Below, piece by piece: positions 54,920 through 64,000 of a stretch of DNA of 64,000 nucleotides. The position numbers and the translations under genes were made by a program. The DNA is from Allomyces arbusculus. Lineage: Eukaryota > Blastocladiomycota > Blastocladiomycetes > Blastocladiales > Blastocladiaceae. Location: assembly GCA_027604705.1 (NCBI GenBank), contig JADHYV010000091.1, positions 302-64,301 of the forward strand, given 5' to 3'. A model generated the notes under the pieces. The model was not told the origin of the DNA. It did no database searches and worked only from the letters and a program-made list of their open reading frames with translations. Position 1 is the first letter of the stretch; each line of letters opens with the position of its first letter.

Positions 54920-57359
54920 ATGACCGAACCGGCTCGTGCCGCGCGCCCACGCGCGGGCCGCACCGTGGCCGCCACAGCCTCTACCATCCCGTCCCTGCCG
55001 CCGCTTGGCGCGTCGCGCACGGCTGCGCGCCCCGAGCGATCGCCCAACAACTGCACCAGCTTGTCCAGTTCCATTCTTGTCAAGAAGGGCTCGGCTCTCT
55101 CCGACAGCGGCATTGATATCTTGGCCCTTGGCTCGATCGTGACGCCAACGCCGCCACCACGCTCTCCACCGTCTGTCCCGGCTTCTGCGGCCGCAGCGCA
55201 GCCTTCGCCACCCAACCACGCACCGACGCGCTCTCTCAAGCGGCCAACGCGACCAATTACACCCGCTGTCTGGCTCCAGCAGCAGAACGGAAATCCTGCT
55301 CGAGCGGCACCCGGACCGTCAGCTGCAGACCGTCGACCTGGATCGCGGCTCGCTCTCAAATCTACGACGCGCCCGTTGACCTCGCTGGGCCCACCTACCG
55401 TCCTGCGTAATCTAGCGCCGCTGCCAACGACGCCGCCCTCGACGCGATCGACCGCTCCCGCGTCGGCCGCATCGACGGCCTCTTCCACGACTACCACGTC
55501 GTCGACCAGCTCCTCGTCATCGTCCTCGTCGTCGAACAGTTTACGCCGTCTCATTTGCGACCTCGATCTCTCACTGCGCTCGGCTGCGTCCTACCCCTCG
55601 GCCTCGGCAAACGATTTGGGCGAAGACCGCCGCCGCGTTTTCGACGATGCGGCGACCATCGCTGCCAACTTGCGGCAGGCACTCGCAAACCCAGTTCACC
55701 TCTCGACGGCCGCACTCTCGCATGTCACAACGGCATTACCCATTTTGGGTCGCGGGCTCGCACTGGCACACGAGTCGCCGGGTCACCCGACACTCCTTGC
55801 TCAGCTCGCTCGTATTCTGGCTGCTATTGCCGACGACCCGCGCAGTGCGTCTGCGCTCGTGGCTCACGCCGATGTGCTCCACCGAATTGCTGCAATTGCA
55901 CTCGCCGTGCGCGATGGGGAGCCGAGCCCGTCGGATTGGATGGTCACGGTGCGCTTGCTCTATGTGCTCGGCAACGTCACGGAGGAGGTCGAGCCGGTGG
56001 CCGAGGGTATGGGCGCGACACCCATTGCTGTCTTGAAGCCGTTTGTCTCGGACATGGTGGCGCTGCTCGTGCAGTCCGTGTCGCGCTATGCCGAGTGCGT
56101 GCGAAAAGGCGAGTCCTCTGGCTCAAGTGCCGAGAGGAAGGCCCGAGTTGGTGCAGGCGGCGAACAAGAGCGTGTCGAGTTGATGCAGGACGTGTTGATC
56201 AAGGCATGATTTGCCCAACACGATCACTTTCGCGGGTTTGCTGGTTGACACGATTCTCGACCACAGATTGTCCGGCTCCTGGCCAATGTCCTGCAAGCAC
56301 GCTCGCTCGGGCCGACCGTGACGAGCGACTCGCGTCTCGTCGTCGTTCTCGACGCGCTCGACGTGGCCCTTCCACCACGCGACGCCAGCGCGACCACGCC
56401 AGTCGAACTGGATGCAGCAACCGAGGAGCTTCAAGTGAATTTGCTCTTGCTCCTCAACAACATCACCTACTACCAGCACTCGGATAACGTGCTCCTGGCC
56501 GAACCCATTGCGGGCAAGGCGGCATCATTAACACCACATCTCGTCCCGCTGCTCGTGCATGCGCTCGCGTCGACGACGCACCCTGAAGTGCAAGCCGAAG
56601 CGCTCGCCGTCCTGGCCAACGTCGTGCGGGTACCGAAACTTGCACGTGCGGCGGCCAAGGAAAACGTATCGACCGCTCTTGTCGCGCTCTTGGATGCTGC
56701 CGACCCGATGGTCCTCCTCCCTTTATGTGGCACGTTGCTCAACCTCGTCGCGAGTCGCAGCAAGGGGGCCGGTGTGACCATGGCCGCAAGCTTGACCTCG
56801 GATGCCGATGTAGTCGAGCGGTGCGTCTCTTTTTTCTCCGTTGGTCCAAGTCGTATCGCGCGACCAGTGCCTGACGGTGAGGCCACGGTGTACGTGTAGG
56901 ATCCTGGATATTGCCTCGACCGCTGTCGAGTCCGGCCACGACAAGCTCCTCGCGACGTGGTGCCAGCTCGTGCTCACCATGCGCGCGGCGCAGTCCGACT
57001 GGACGATTTCGTGGGCGCAGCGCGACGAGTTGCAAGCGTGTCTCGACGAGTCATTGCGTACGTGCCTTTTTTTCCCGATGCTCGTCGACGATACCCTGCT
57101 CACCGTTGTGCTCCCCGTCGTGTTTTTTGCAGACAAAGACATGTCCGTCGACTTGCTTGAAACGGTTCTGAACTCGATGATAGTCGCGGACGAGGTGGGC
57201 GCGACCGACGCGCTCGACATGAACGACGCGGATGAAGACGGCAGCGGTGAACTCGAGGAGCTGCCAAGCCCGGCGTCGCTCGGGTCGGCCACCGACAGCG
57301 CTGTAGAACGCGAACTGGCGCGACTCGGCGCATTTGTGGTGCAGGGGAGCAGCGACTGA
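54920..57359 (+). CDS. Armadillo-repeat protein, ARMC2-like
   Basis: Exons 54920..56203, 56267..56820, 56900..57057 and 57133..57359 give 740 aa. About 210 disordered Ser/Pro/Ala/Thr-rich residues precede an all-helical armadillo solenoid: RRVFDDAATIAANLRQALAN, HPTLLAQLARILAAIADDPR, WMVTVRLLYVLGNVTEEVEP, ELQVNLLLLLNNITYYQHSD, HPEVQAEALAVLANVVRVPK and LLPLCGTLLNLVAS. The NNITYYQ-type repeat and its position suggest ARMC2, an axonemal protein of motile cilia; this family call is moderate. The first intron boundary is ambiguous: a GC-AG intron after 56203 or a GT-AG intron after 56191, both in frame and differing by four residues. The product end is acidic then FVVQGSSD. Confidence 0.65.
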
Positions 57360-58347
57360 ACGGATATGGTGTGGTCCCGTCTGGCTCGGCTGGCGGGACG
57401 GCGTTGCGCTGGGTTGGGATGTGCGTTGCGGCTTGGAGTCTTTTCGAACAATGGAACACTTCCAAAACCTCCCCGACTCAAATCTTTGAACCTCGTTTCT
57501 CCCCAACCAGCAATCGCATCCACTTCGCCTTTGCACCATGGCAGGGCATTGTTGCTGCGCACAGGCCGAGAACGCGATTTTTGTGTTTGGGCCGATGGGT
57601 TTTGGAAGACTGCTCCAATACATCTCTCTCTCAGTCGGACAAATTGAAGCGGCACTGTTCACATTGTCGACGCGCTCGTACGTGAGCTTTTCAGTCTCTG
57701 TTTGTCCATCCATTCCGTCGCGTTGCACTCGTGTAAACGTACGGCTCGCCAAGCTGCGACGCCAAGCTGGATTGCCGACGGCCGTGCTGTCCGGAAATAA
57801 CAAATCAGGGGTGGCACGCGCGCCTGGCAGCCGGACACCGGACCGGCGTCGGCTTCTCAACGTTTTGAGCGGCTGGGCGCGCCGTTCGCTCCTCTCCCGA
57901 CTCGTTGCTCTCAAAATGGTCGCTTCTCCCACCCGCTCGACTCGCCACGCTCGCCAGCTGCAACACTTGGCTCGAGTTCGACACGCTCGCGTTCAGACGT
58001 TTCTGCAGCCTGCCAGTCTTGACCGTCGCCACCGCCGCCATCTCCAAGTGCGACTTGCTGCAACTCTTTGCCATTGGTGACACGCTCATTTGCCGGCCAA
58101 CCACTCCACGCTGGGTCCATCGGCCGACGATTTGGTCGCTGCAATTATCAACCATCCGCTGTCAGCACGCTCATTCGACACGACGCGCTTCGCAAGTCGC
58201 TGCGCGCCGCCCACCCGCCCGCTGCAACGCTTCGCGCTCGCTACTACGCTCCGCACCCGCTGTCCCGAACACGACGAGCTTGCCCGGCCAGCCGTTGGCT
58301 CCCGCAACCTCTCCGAATCCATCCATCGTCATCCTCTACCCTCCACC
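57360..58347. other. Intergenic region
   Basis: About 990 bp between the ARMC2-like stop and the zinc-ribbon gene. Several frames of 80-290 codons cross on both strands (57538..58080 plus, 57932..57051 minus), none with a recognisable domain or good splice partners. Left as non-coding. Confidence 0.45.
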
Positions 58348-58809
58348 ATGTGCATCTGTGCGTACCAGTCCCCGGCAATGAGTTCGTCCGCAACCCCCGC
58401 AAGCACAAGCCGACCGTTTCGTATCGTCATTTGCCACTCTCTCCACCCTAAATTTCTAGTCAGCGGCAGCACGACCATCGAGAGGCTCGACCACCCGCAG
58501 CAATACACGTGTCCAATGTGCCACGCGCAAGCATCCGTGATCCTCACGCGCAAGATCTCGTCCATTGCGCTGTGCGGCATGCCGCTCGGCAGCCCCAAGG
58601 CTGGTGGACCCGTGTGGCGGTGCACGGCGTGTCCATGGGCCGGTCCCGTCGTCGATGGTGCGGCAACGGCAGCAGCTGCCGCCGCGCAGGCCAAGGGTGT
58701 CGCGCCCAAGGCCCCTCAGCCCGCACAAGGACCGGACCCGCGCAGCGCGGCGCCTTCGACAGGCGCACCGCTCGTCCGCCAGGATGATGTACACGCGGTC
58801 GTGGTCTAA
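58348..58809 (+). CDS. Small zinc-ribbon protein, unknown
   Basis: Intronless, 153 aa; ATG in good context (CTCCACCATG), alternative ATG ten codons later. The N-terminus has RPFRIVICHSLHPKFLVSGS. Two CxxC knuckles, QQYTCPMCHAQASVILTR and VWRCTACPWAGPV, about 37 residues apart, make a zinc ribbon resembling small fungal zinc-ribbon proteins of the PF17032 (zinc-ribbon_15) type. The C-terminal 60 residues are Ala/Pro/Gln-rich and disordered. Function unknown. Confidence 0.65.
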   Translation: MCICAYQSPAMSSSATPASTSRPFRIVICHSLHPKFLVSGSTTIERLDHPQQYTCPMCHAQASVILTRKISSIALCGMPLGSPKAGGPVWRCTACPWAGPVVDGAATAAAAAAQAKGVAPKAPQPAQGPDPRSAAPSTGAPLVRQDDVHAVVV

Positions 58810-59579
58810 GGACCGGCACTCGTTCGTGAGTTTAATGTGGGGCACGAAGCCGTGATGGTGGTGGTGGTTGGTGCGATTTCCGCGGCTGACCTGACTCGAG
58901 CCCGGCGTGTTTTGGCTCGTTTGTCGATCGCGCATGTATATTATCGTTGTACCAATTTGATCCGCGCTTCAACCAAACCGTCATGGGCAAAGAGTGTATT
59001 TTCAGTGTATTTCCACGAGCGTCGTGACGTACTTTGCTTGGATCAATCATTTCACGCCCTGTCTCGCCGCGCCAACGACCAGAACGACGACACTGCATCG
59101 CAACCCCTCGCAACTACCACGGGCGCTGGACTTGAAACCGGACCTGCGCCGGAGAAAACATGTTTCGACGCCACAACAGGTCGCGCGTCCTGGGCCGCAT
59201 CGTGGTCCCCAGGTAGGAAATGGACAGTGCCCTCCACCCCACTTGTTGTCGAACACGTCTCGCGAGCTCTTTCCAGACCAACGAATTCGGTCATGCTTTC
59301 CTCGCCCATCCTGGACCCGCTTGCACCACGCTGTCGCGCGCCACCACTCCCGCCACCCGGCGGCTCGTGGTTTATTGTTGCGCGCTCAGTGGCGACACAG
59401 TCATGGTGCAACTTGACGCGCCTTGCCCAAGTAAATCGCGTCCAAGTACCCTATAAATTTGTCCCGGACGGCGACCTGTTCACGCTCTCGAAGCTGACCA
59501 CGACGCTAACCGACAGCGCCAGCGCCAGTTTCCTGCGCGGTCCACGACTTGGCACGACCTGATACCCCCAGCCAGCACG
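58810..59579. other. Intergenic region upstream of the first GDSL esterase
   Basis: 770 bp. A plus-strand frame (58837..59562) is open for 241 codons but low in homology and crosses the TATA element; treated as chance. TATAAAT at 59452-59458 is listed separately. Confidence 0.5.
59452..59458 (+). promoter_or_regulatory. TATA-like box of the first GDSL esterase gene
   Basis: TATAAAT, 128 bp upstream of the ATG at 59580. Like the class 3 lipase, a secreted-enzyme gene with a TATA element. Confidence 0.4.
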
Positions 59580-60901
59580 ATGCCGGCTCGCTCCACCTCA
59601 CGCTTGATCTACACGACAACCATGGCCGCCAGAATTGCTCCTCGCCGGCCGCGCAACCTCGTCGTGCTGCTCGTTGCTCTCTTGGGCTGTGTGGCAGCGG
59701 GTTTGGTCACGGTTGCCTCGCCCGTACCCACCGCGGCCGAGTCGACGCTGCTCGACGAGCTGCTGGGCCCTAACGCGCACTTTGATTCGATTGTCACGTT
59801 TGGCGACTCGATGTCCGACAATGGCAATACGTGGAAGCTCACGAACCAGACGTGGCCGCTGGCTCCGTTTGATCACGGCCGGTTCTCGGATGGTCCAGGT
59901 ACGCGACCATTGTCAAAGCGTATTTCGACACGGCGCGTGAAGTTGATCAATGTCCACTCTGTATGTAGTTTGGGTCGAGCACTTGGCGGGCATGCTGCCC
60001 GATGCCGGCCAACCGGCGCTGTCGTTGCGCAATTTTGCATATGGCGGTGCCACGACCTCGAACACGTTCATTCAAGGGTACTCGGGCCCGAAGGAAGACG
60101 TGCCGGTGCCGTCGGTGCAGGACCAGTTGGCTACATTTGCCAAGGAGCGCGCGCAGACGGGAGCCGACAAGTATGGTCGCACGCTCTACACGGTGTGGGC
60201 AGGGGGTACACCACGTTACTCACTTTTGCGACGCACTTCACGAGTTGCTGGAAACTGATTGTGCTGCTCTTGGTCGCGTCGTAGGCAACGACATTTACTA
60301 TTATGGCAAGAACAGTAAGATCCTTAGCCCAGTCAAGCTCGCCGGCAGCATCATGGACGCGGTGACGGCGATTGACGCGCTGCACGCACAGGACAAGCCC
60401 ACGAACCCGGCGTGTCTCGGCCACCACCGCATTCTCGTCATGACCGTGCCGCCGCTGTCCAAGGTGCCGGCGATGCGCACGCAGTCGCCGCTGATCCGCG
60501 CGGCCATCACGGCGCAAACGGCGCTCACGAACCTCGACCTCGGCGCGCGCATCTTCGCTTACAATGCTGCCCGCATGTTGCGCGGGCAGCGCGCGACCGT
60601 GACGCTCGTCGATGTGACGCCGTTCATGGAGGCCCTGGCCGCGTCTCCTAGTTCGTTTGGCCTGCCGACGCCGCAGCCCGGGTTTGGTGGTGCCGAGGAC
60701 CCGTGTGTCGTGATCACGGACCCGGTCGCACCCAAGTACACGGTGTGCCCGGACCCGCAGGCGCACATCTTTTATGACACGTTCCACCTGACGTCGGGCG
60801 TGCAGGCCAAGCTTGCGCGCGTCGTGGCGACGGCGCTGGGCAAGGTCGATGTGCCGTCAACGGTGGCCAACCTCAAGGTGGAGACGGGCAACTGGACGTA
60901 A
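59580..60901 (+). CDS. Secreted GDSL (SGNH) esterase/lipase, copy 1
   Basis: Exons 59580..59898, 59969..60205 and 60285..60901 give 390 aa; both introns phase 1. The N-terminus has a basic stretch then a hydrophobic signal core (LVVLLVALLGCVAAGLVTVA); a second ATG 14 codons in may be the true start. Block I is FDSIVTFGDSMSDNGN (Ser near residue 77), then FDHGRFSDGPVWVEHLAGML, block II FAYGGATTSN, block III WAGGNDIYYYGKNSK across the second junction, and block V DTFHLTSGVQAKLA with the catalytic Asp and His. The family hydrolyses esters or carbohydrate acetyls; related fungal proteins include cellulose-associated esterases. It forms a tandem pair with the gene at 61594. Confidence 0.93.
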
Positions 60902-61593
60902 AGCGACACTGAGAGATGAACGGCAAGCTGTCACTGCCCGCGACGACCATGCAAGTCATCCGCGACCATTTTGAGCGTGGCCCATTAACGAAATAGAGGA
61001 TTATTTTTGCGGTGTGTCGTTCCTCTCGCTCTCCTTGCGGCTCCCCGGCCCATGTTGCGGCGCTCCACCCTCGTTGCCGGCTGAGCGGGCGCATCGCGGT
61101 GTAGTCGTCCCACCCTGGGTCGCTGGAGTGACCGTCGGCGGAGGTGGGGAGCGTCTCGTTGCGACACGCCCGCTCGCACGTGAGAAACGACCCGCTGCGC
61201 TTCGAGCGGCGCGGTGAACGGTCGTGGAGACGCGCATCGTCATGAATGTGTGAGCCGTGCCGGGCTGAGTCTCTGCTGCGAGCTGGCTGAGCACCGCTCG
61301 CGCAGGCAGGCGCCGCCTTTTGCCAGCGTTCGGGCACGCCACCACAGAAGTTCAACGCTGCGAGCCGATCTCACCCACCACGGCCGAGTCGACTCTGGTC
61401 GACCAACGTTTTGCTTCTCTCCTCCCTCCCCCGCCGACGTCGCGCCGCGCAAACCACCTCCGCGCTCCATTTGCGACGACTTGCGAGTCGCACGCTCTTG
61501 CAACTTGCTGCTGCTGCTGCTCGCCGCCGGACCGCCGCAAGAACGACCCCGACCTACTGACCGTCAAGCCGTCCATCACCAACCGCTGCGATC
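60902..61593. other. Intergenic region between the GDSL pair
   Basis: 692 bp. The last 200 bp before copy 2 are strongly pyrimidine-rich (CTCTCCTCCCTCCCCC-type, 61415-61435) with a short CTG run at 61505. No TATA box as in copy 1. No gene seen. Confidence 0.55.
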
Positions 61594-63011
61594 ATGATCC
61601 AGTGTGCACCTTCCCAGCGGTCGACCCCGCAATGGTCGAGCGTGCTCGCTCCGGCTGTGCTCTGCGCGCTGCTCGCCGCGACCGCCGTGCTCGCCGCGCC
61701 CGTGCCGGCGCCCGTGCAGGTCACGGCCGACGGGTGGATTTCGGGCCAGACGCCCGGTCTTGCCAACCCTTGGAGCCGCTTTGAGCGTGTCGTATCCTTT
61801 GGCGACAGCTGGACCGACACGGGCAACGTCTACAAGCTCACCAACCACACGTGGCCGCTGCCGCCGCCGCTCTACGACAATGGCCGCTTCTCGAACGGGC
61901 CAGGTGCGTTATCATCTCGTCACGTCACAGTGTCGTCTCAACTGGCTCGAAGCTTGGCACAAGTCTGAATCGATCGGCGCCTCCTCTCAAACAGTCTGGG
62001 CCGAGTACCTCGCCCACTTTGTCGCGACCAACCCGCGCGCGCCCAAGACGGTGCGCGTCTACGCCTTTGGCGGCGCGTCGACCGACAATGCGATCGCGCA
62101 GGGCTACACGGGCCCCAAGTCGGACATTCCTGTGCCCTCGGTCACCGACCAGGTCGCCAAGTACGTCAACGACCGCAAGAACAACAAGGACATCAAGTAC
62201 GGGCGCACGCTCTACACGATCTGGGCTGGCGGTACGTTTCAGATCTGTCTGGCTCGTTGGTTCATGTGATCGAACAACACCAAACCGAACCCGAACCAAG
62301 CCAATCCGGATCACGCCAACTAACCATGCCGCGCATCACATCACGTAATGCATAGGCAACGACCTCTTCTTTGCCTCGGGCCCCGTCTCGACCGACGCGA
62401 TCGCGTCCAACATTGTGCGTGCTGTCCAGACGATCGACCAGATCCATGACGCTGATGCCGAGGGCACGCTCGCCGAAACCGATCTCTCGGCCGTCGGCGA
62501 CCACCAAGTCGTTGTCATGGGTCTGCCCAACCTCAAGCAGCTGCCCTACTTTGCCGACAAGCCCGCGAGCATTGTTGCCCAGTTCCAGGCGTGGGGCGAG
62601 GCTATCAACGCGGCGCTCGACACCAAGCTCGCTCAGTACAAGGCGACGCGCCAGGGCCGCGGCCGCCGCACGGCCGCGACATATGTTGCCACGGCACCCG
62701 TCATTGACTCGATGCTCACCGACCCGGCCACGTACGGCCTCCCGCCGACGCAGAACGGCGCGACGGCCGCGCAGCCGTGCCTGACCCCCAAGGGTGACTC
62801 GTTCACCATGTGCCCGGACACGCAGTCGCGCGTCTTCTGGGACCCGTTCCATTTCGCGACGCGCACGCACCGCGTGCTCGCTCGCACCATTGCAGCGGCT
62901 GTTGGCAAGGTCGTGCCGTCGATGGTCGACCACTCGCTGTTTGGCAACATCGACGGGTTCACGGGCAAGGCCAACGTTGCGTGCCCAGACTCGGCAGTCG
63001 GCCAGGCGTAA
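61594..63011 (+). CDS. Secreted GDSL (SGNH) esterase/lipase, copy 2
   Basis: Exons 61594..61903, 61995..62231 and 62356..63011 give 400 aa. Signal peptide core APAVLCALLAATAVLAAPVP. Block I is VVSFGDSWTDTGNVYKLT (Ser near residue 72), then WPLPPPLYDNGRFSNGPVWA, FGGASTDNAIAQGYTGPKSD, YTIWAGGNDLFFASGP across the second junction, and block V DPFHFATRTHRVLA. The exon 2 length (237 bp) and both intron positions and phases equal those of copy 1, showing a tandem duplication followed by strong sequence divergence (C-terminal third least alike). Last gene before the telomere. Confidence 0.94.
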
Positions 63012-63251
63012 AACGAAAGCCTGTTCTTTTCTTTGATCTTGAGCAGTTGAAGATTTTGTTTCCCCCTTTCCCCAGTTAAATTGCTCCACATTATGGCCTC
63101 CCATCGCACTGTGCACCTTCTCCACCTCTTGCGTTCCATTTTTTCCCGAGTTATTTCTTGTGTGATGAATGCAGTTTTTTGCTGTGCACCCACTCTGCTT
63201 TGACCCCAAGAAGCCAACTCTGTGAGAGCGATTGTTGCTGGATGCCACAAT

Positions 63252-63376
63252 TAGGCCTAGACAAACCCAGGTCTCAACTGCGTCTCATGTGGGTCCAGGT
63301 CAGGCCTGCTGACCCTGACCCTGACCCACCTCCTGTTTCAGCCAAGTCGGGTCCAGGTCTAGCCAGTGCAGCCCAG
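63252..63376 (-). repeat. Dispersed subtelomeric repeat, telomere-proximal copy
   Basis: Begins TAGGCCTAGACAAACCCAGG and ends AGTGCAGCCCAGG; the reverse complement matches 10045-10168 in the internal island over its whole length, with scattered substitutions and short indels. Confidence 0.8.
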
Positions 63377-63384
63377 GTCCAGGT

Positions 63385-63472
63385 CAGGGTCTAGGTTGGG
63401 TCTGGTCCGGGTTTGGGTCAGGTTCGGGTCAGGTTTGGGTCAGGTTTGGGTTGGGTCCAGGGCAGGTCCATC
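63385..63472 (+). repeat. Degenerate GGGTCAGGTTT array
   Basis: G/T-rich tract with units close to GGGTCAGGTTT (three near-perfect 11-bp copies at about 63415-63450) grading into GGGTCTGG and GGGTTGGGTCC variants. It adjoins the dispersed repeat and shares its GGGTC/GACCC words. Confidence 0.75.
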
Positions 63473-63819
63473 ACCCACTGTCTTCCTTTTGCCTTTCCCT
63501 CTTTTCGCTGAGCGCCTTACCCCAATGCCAGTCGCCACTTGCCACTGCCATCATTCATCATATCAAGGCGACCACCAGGTGATGACTGCATCTGCACTAT
63601 ATCCAGTGGAAATCAGCTCGTCTTGTGTGAAATCTAACAGGTGCACACAAATGGTTCCTTCATTTCATTCCAAAGGGGGAAGGTCACAATTCACAGACAA
63701 TCAGGAGAGCACAAACGATAACAGCATTGACAAGAATGGACAAGCAATCAAAAACAGAACCAAGATGGAAAGTAAAAAGGGACATGGAACAGACCAAATC
63801 AGTCCATCCCATCAAAAGA

Positions 63820-64000
63820 TTAGGTTTTTAGGTTTAGGTTTAGGTTAGGTTAGTTAGGTTTTTTAGGTTTAGGTTTTTTAGGTTTTTTAGGTTTTAGGTT
63901 TAGGTTAGGTTAGGTTAGGTTTTTTTAGGTTTTTTAGGTTTAGGTTTTTTAGGTTTTTAGGTTTTAGGTTTTAGGTTAGGTTTAGGTTTTTAGGTTTTTT
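63820..64000 (+). repeat. Telomere (T2-7 AGG repeats)
   Basis: 181 bp made only of AGG triplets separated by runs of 2-7 T, for example TTAGGTTTAGGTTTAGG and GGTTTTTTAGG, with one TTAG lacking a G. G-rich strand runs 5' to 3' toward the window end, as at a right chromosome end. Every unit but one has exactly two G, so it is not the common TTAGGG. Confidence 0.93.

Larger units (their letters stand above)
63012..63819. other. Subtelomeric non-coding region
   Basis: 808 bp between the last gene and the telomere. T-rich 3' UTR-like start, then a dispersed repeat (63252-63376), a G-rich degenerate array (63385-63472), and AT-richer sequence without a gene. Confidence 0.7.

Noticed and set aside
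58837-59562. 241-codon plus-strand frame before the first GDSL gene
   Set aside because: No signal peptide or domain, and it runs over the TATA-like element and leader of the GDSL gene.
1-64000. CRISPR arrays, bacterial operons, ribosome-binding sites
   Set aside because: Genes are intron-containing eukaryotic genes; no regularly spaced repeat-spacer array exists.

Overview
Eukaryotic nuclear DNA, very probably from a zoosporic (flagellated) fungus; a blastocladiomycete- or chytrid-like lineage is my inference. The basis is high GC, compact genes with 0-7 short introns (about 37-210 bp) carrying fungal-type branch sites (CTRAC) and YAG acceptors, fungal-type gene content (Dim-5-like H3K9 methyltransferase, Pex30-type DysF protein, class 3 and GDSL secreted lipases), and two genes unusual for Dikarya: an Ena/VASP protein and an ARMC2-like armadillo protein (ARMC2 is axonemal). 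The + strand ends at 63820-64000 in TnAGG repeats, so the window is the right end of a chromosome. Exon structures were placed by hand from splice signals and family alignment, and every multi-exon CDS given sums to a multiple of three.

Layout. 1-6.1 kb: end of SDHB, GMPPA, a SUV39/Dim-5-like SET protein, Ena/VASP. 6.1-10.2 kb: a 4.1 kb gene-poor island with direct repeats, a tRNA-like Pol III element, and an inverted copy of a repeat that also lies next to the telomere. 10.2-17.6 kb: a DUF2358-like protein, a small GPI-anchored surface protein, and a 1,245-aa protein with beta-trefoil-like motifs. 18-30 kb: Dhr1/DHX37 helicase, CIA2, an unknown mitochondrial protein, ATP synthase gamma, an unknown helical protein, a CorA-type transporter. 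30-38 kb: Yippee, a deubiquitinase ending in a CaaX box, ORC1, a promethin-like membrane protein. 38-51 kb: BMS1, RRP15, NDUFA12, elongin C, FCF2, PBN1/PIG-X, a C1-DysF membrane protein. 51-63 kb: class 3 lipase, GIR2/RWDD1, ARMC2-like, a zinc-ribbon protein, and two tandem GDSL esterases. 63-64 kb: subtelomeric repeat and telomere.

Functional themes. Four genes (DHX37/Dhr1, BMS1, RRP15, FCF2) act in ribosome biogenesis. SDHB, ATP3, NDUFA12, the unknown mitochondrial protein and the DUF2358 protein are mitochondrial. GMPPA (GDP-mannose homeostasis) and PBN1 (GPI mannosylation) feed glycan and GPI synthesis, of which the small surface protein is a likely client. The last 13 kb before the telomere holds three secreted hydrolases. 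Many genes are divergent pairs separated by 230-460 bp. Introns favour the donor GTRCGT (C at +4). No virus-derived or retroelement coding region, CRISPR array or rRNA was seen.
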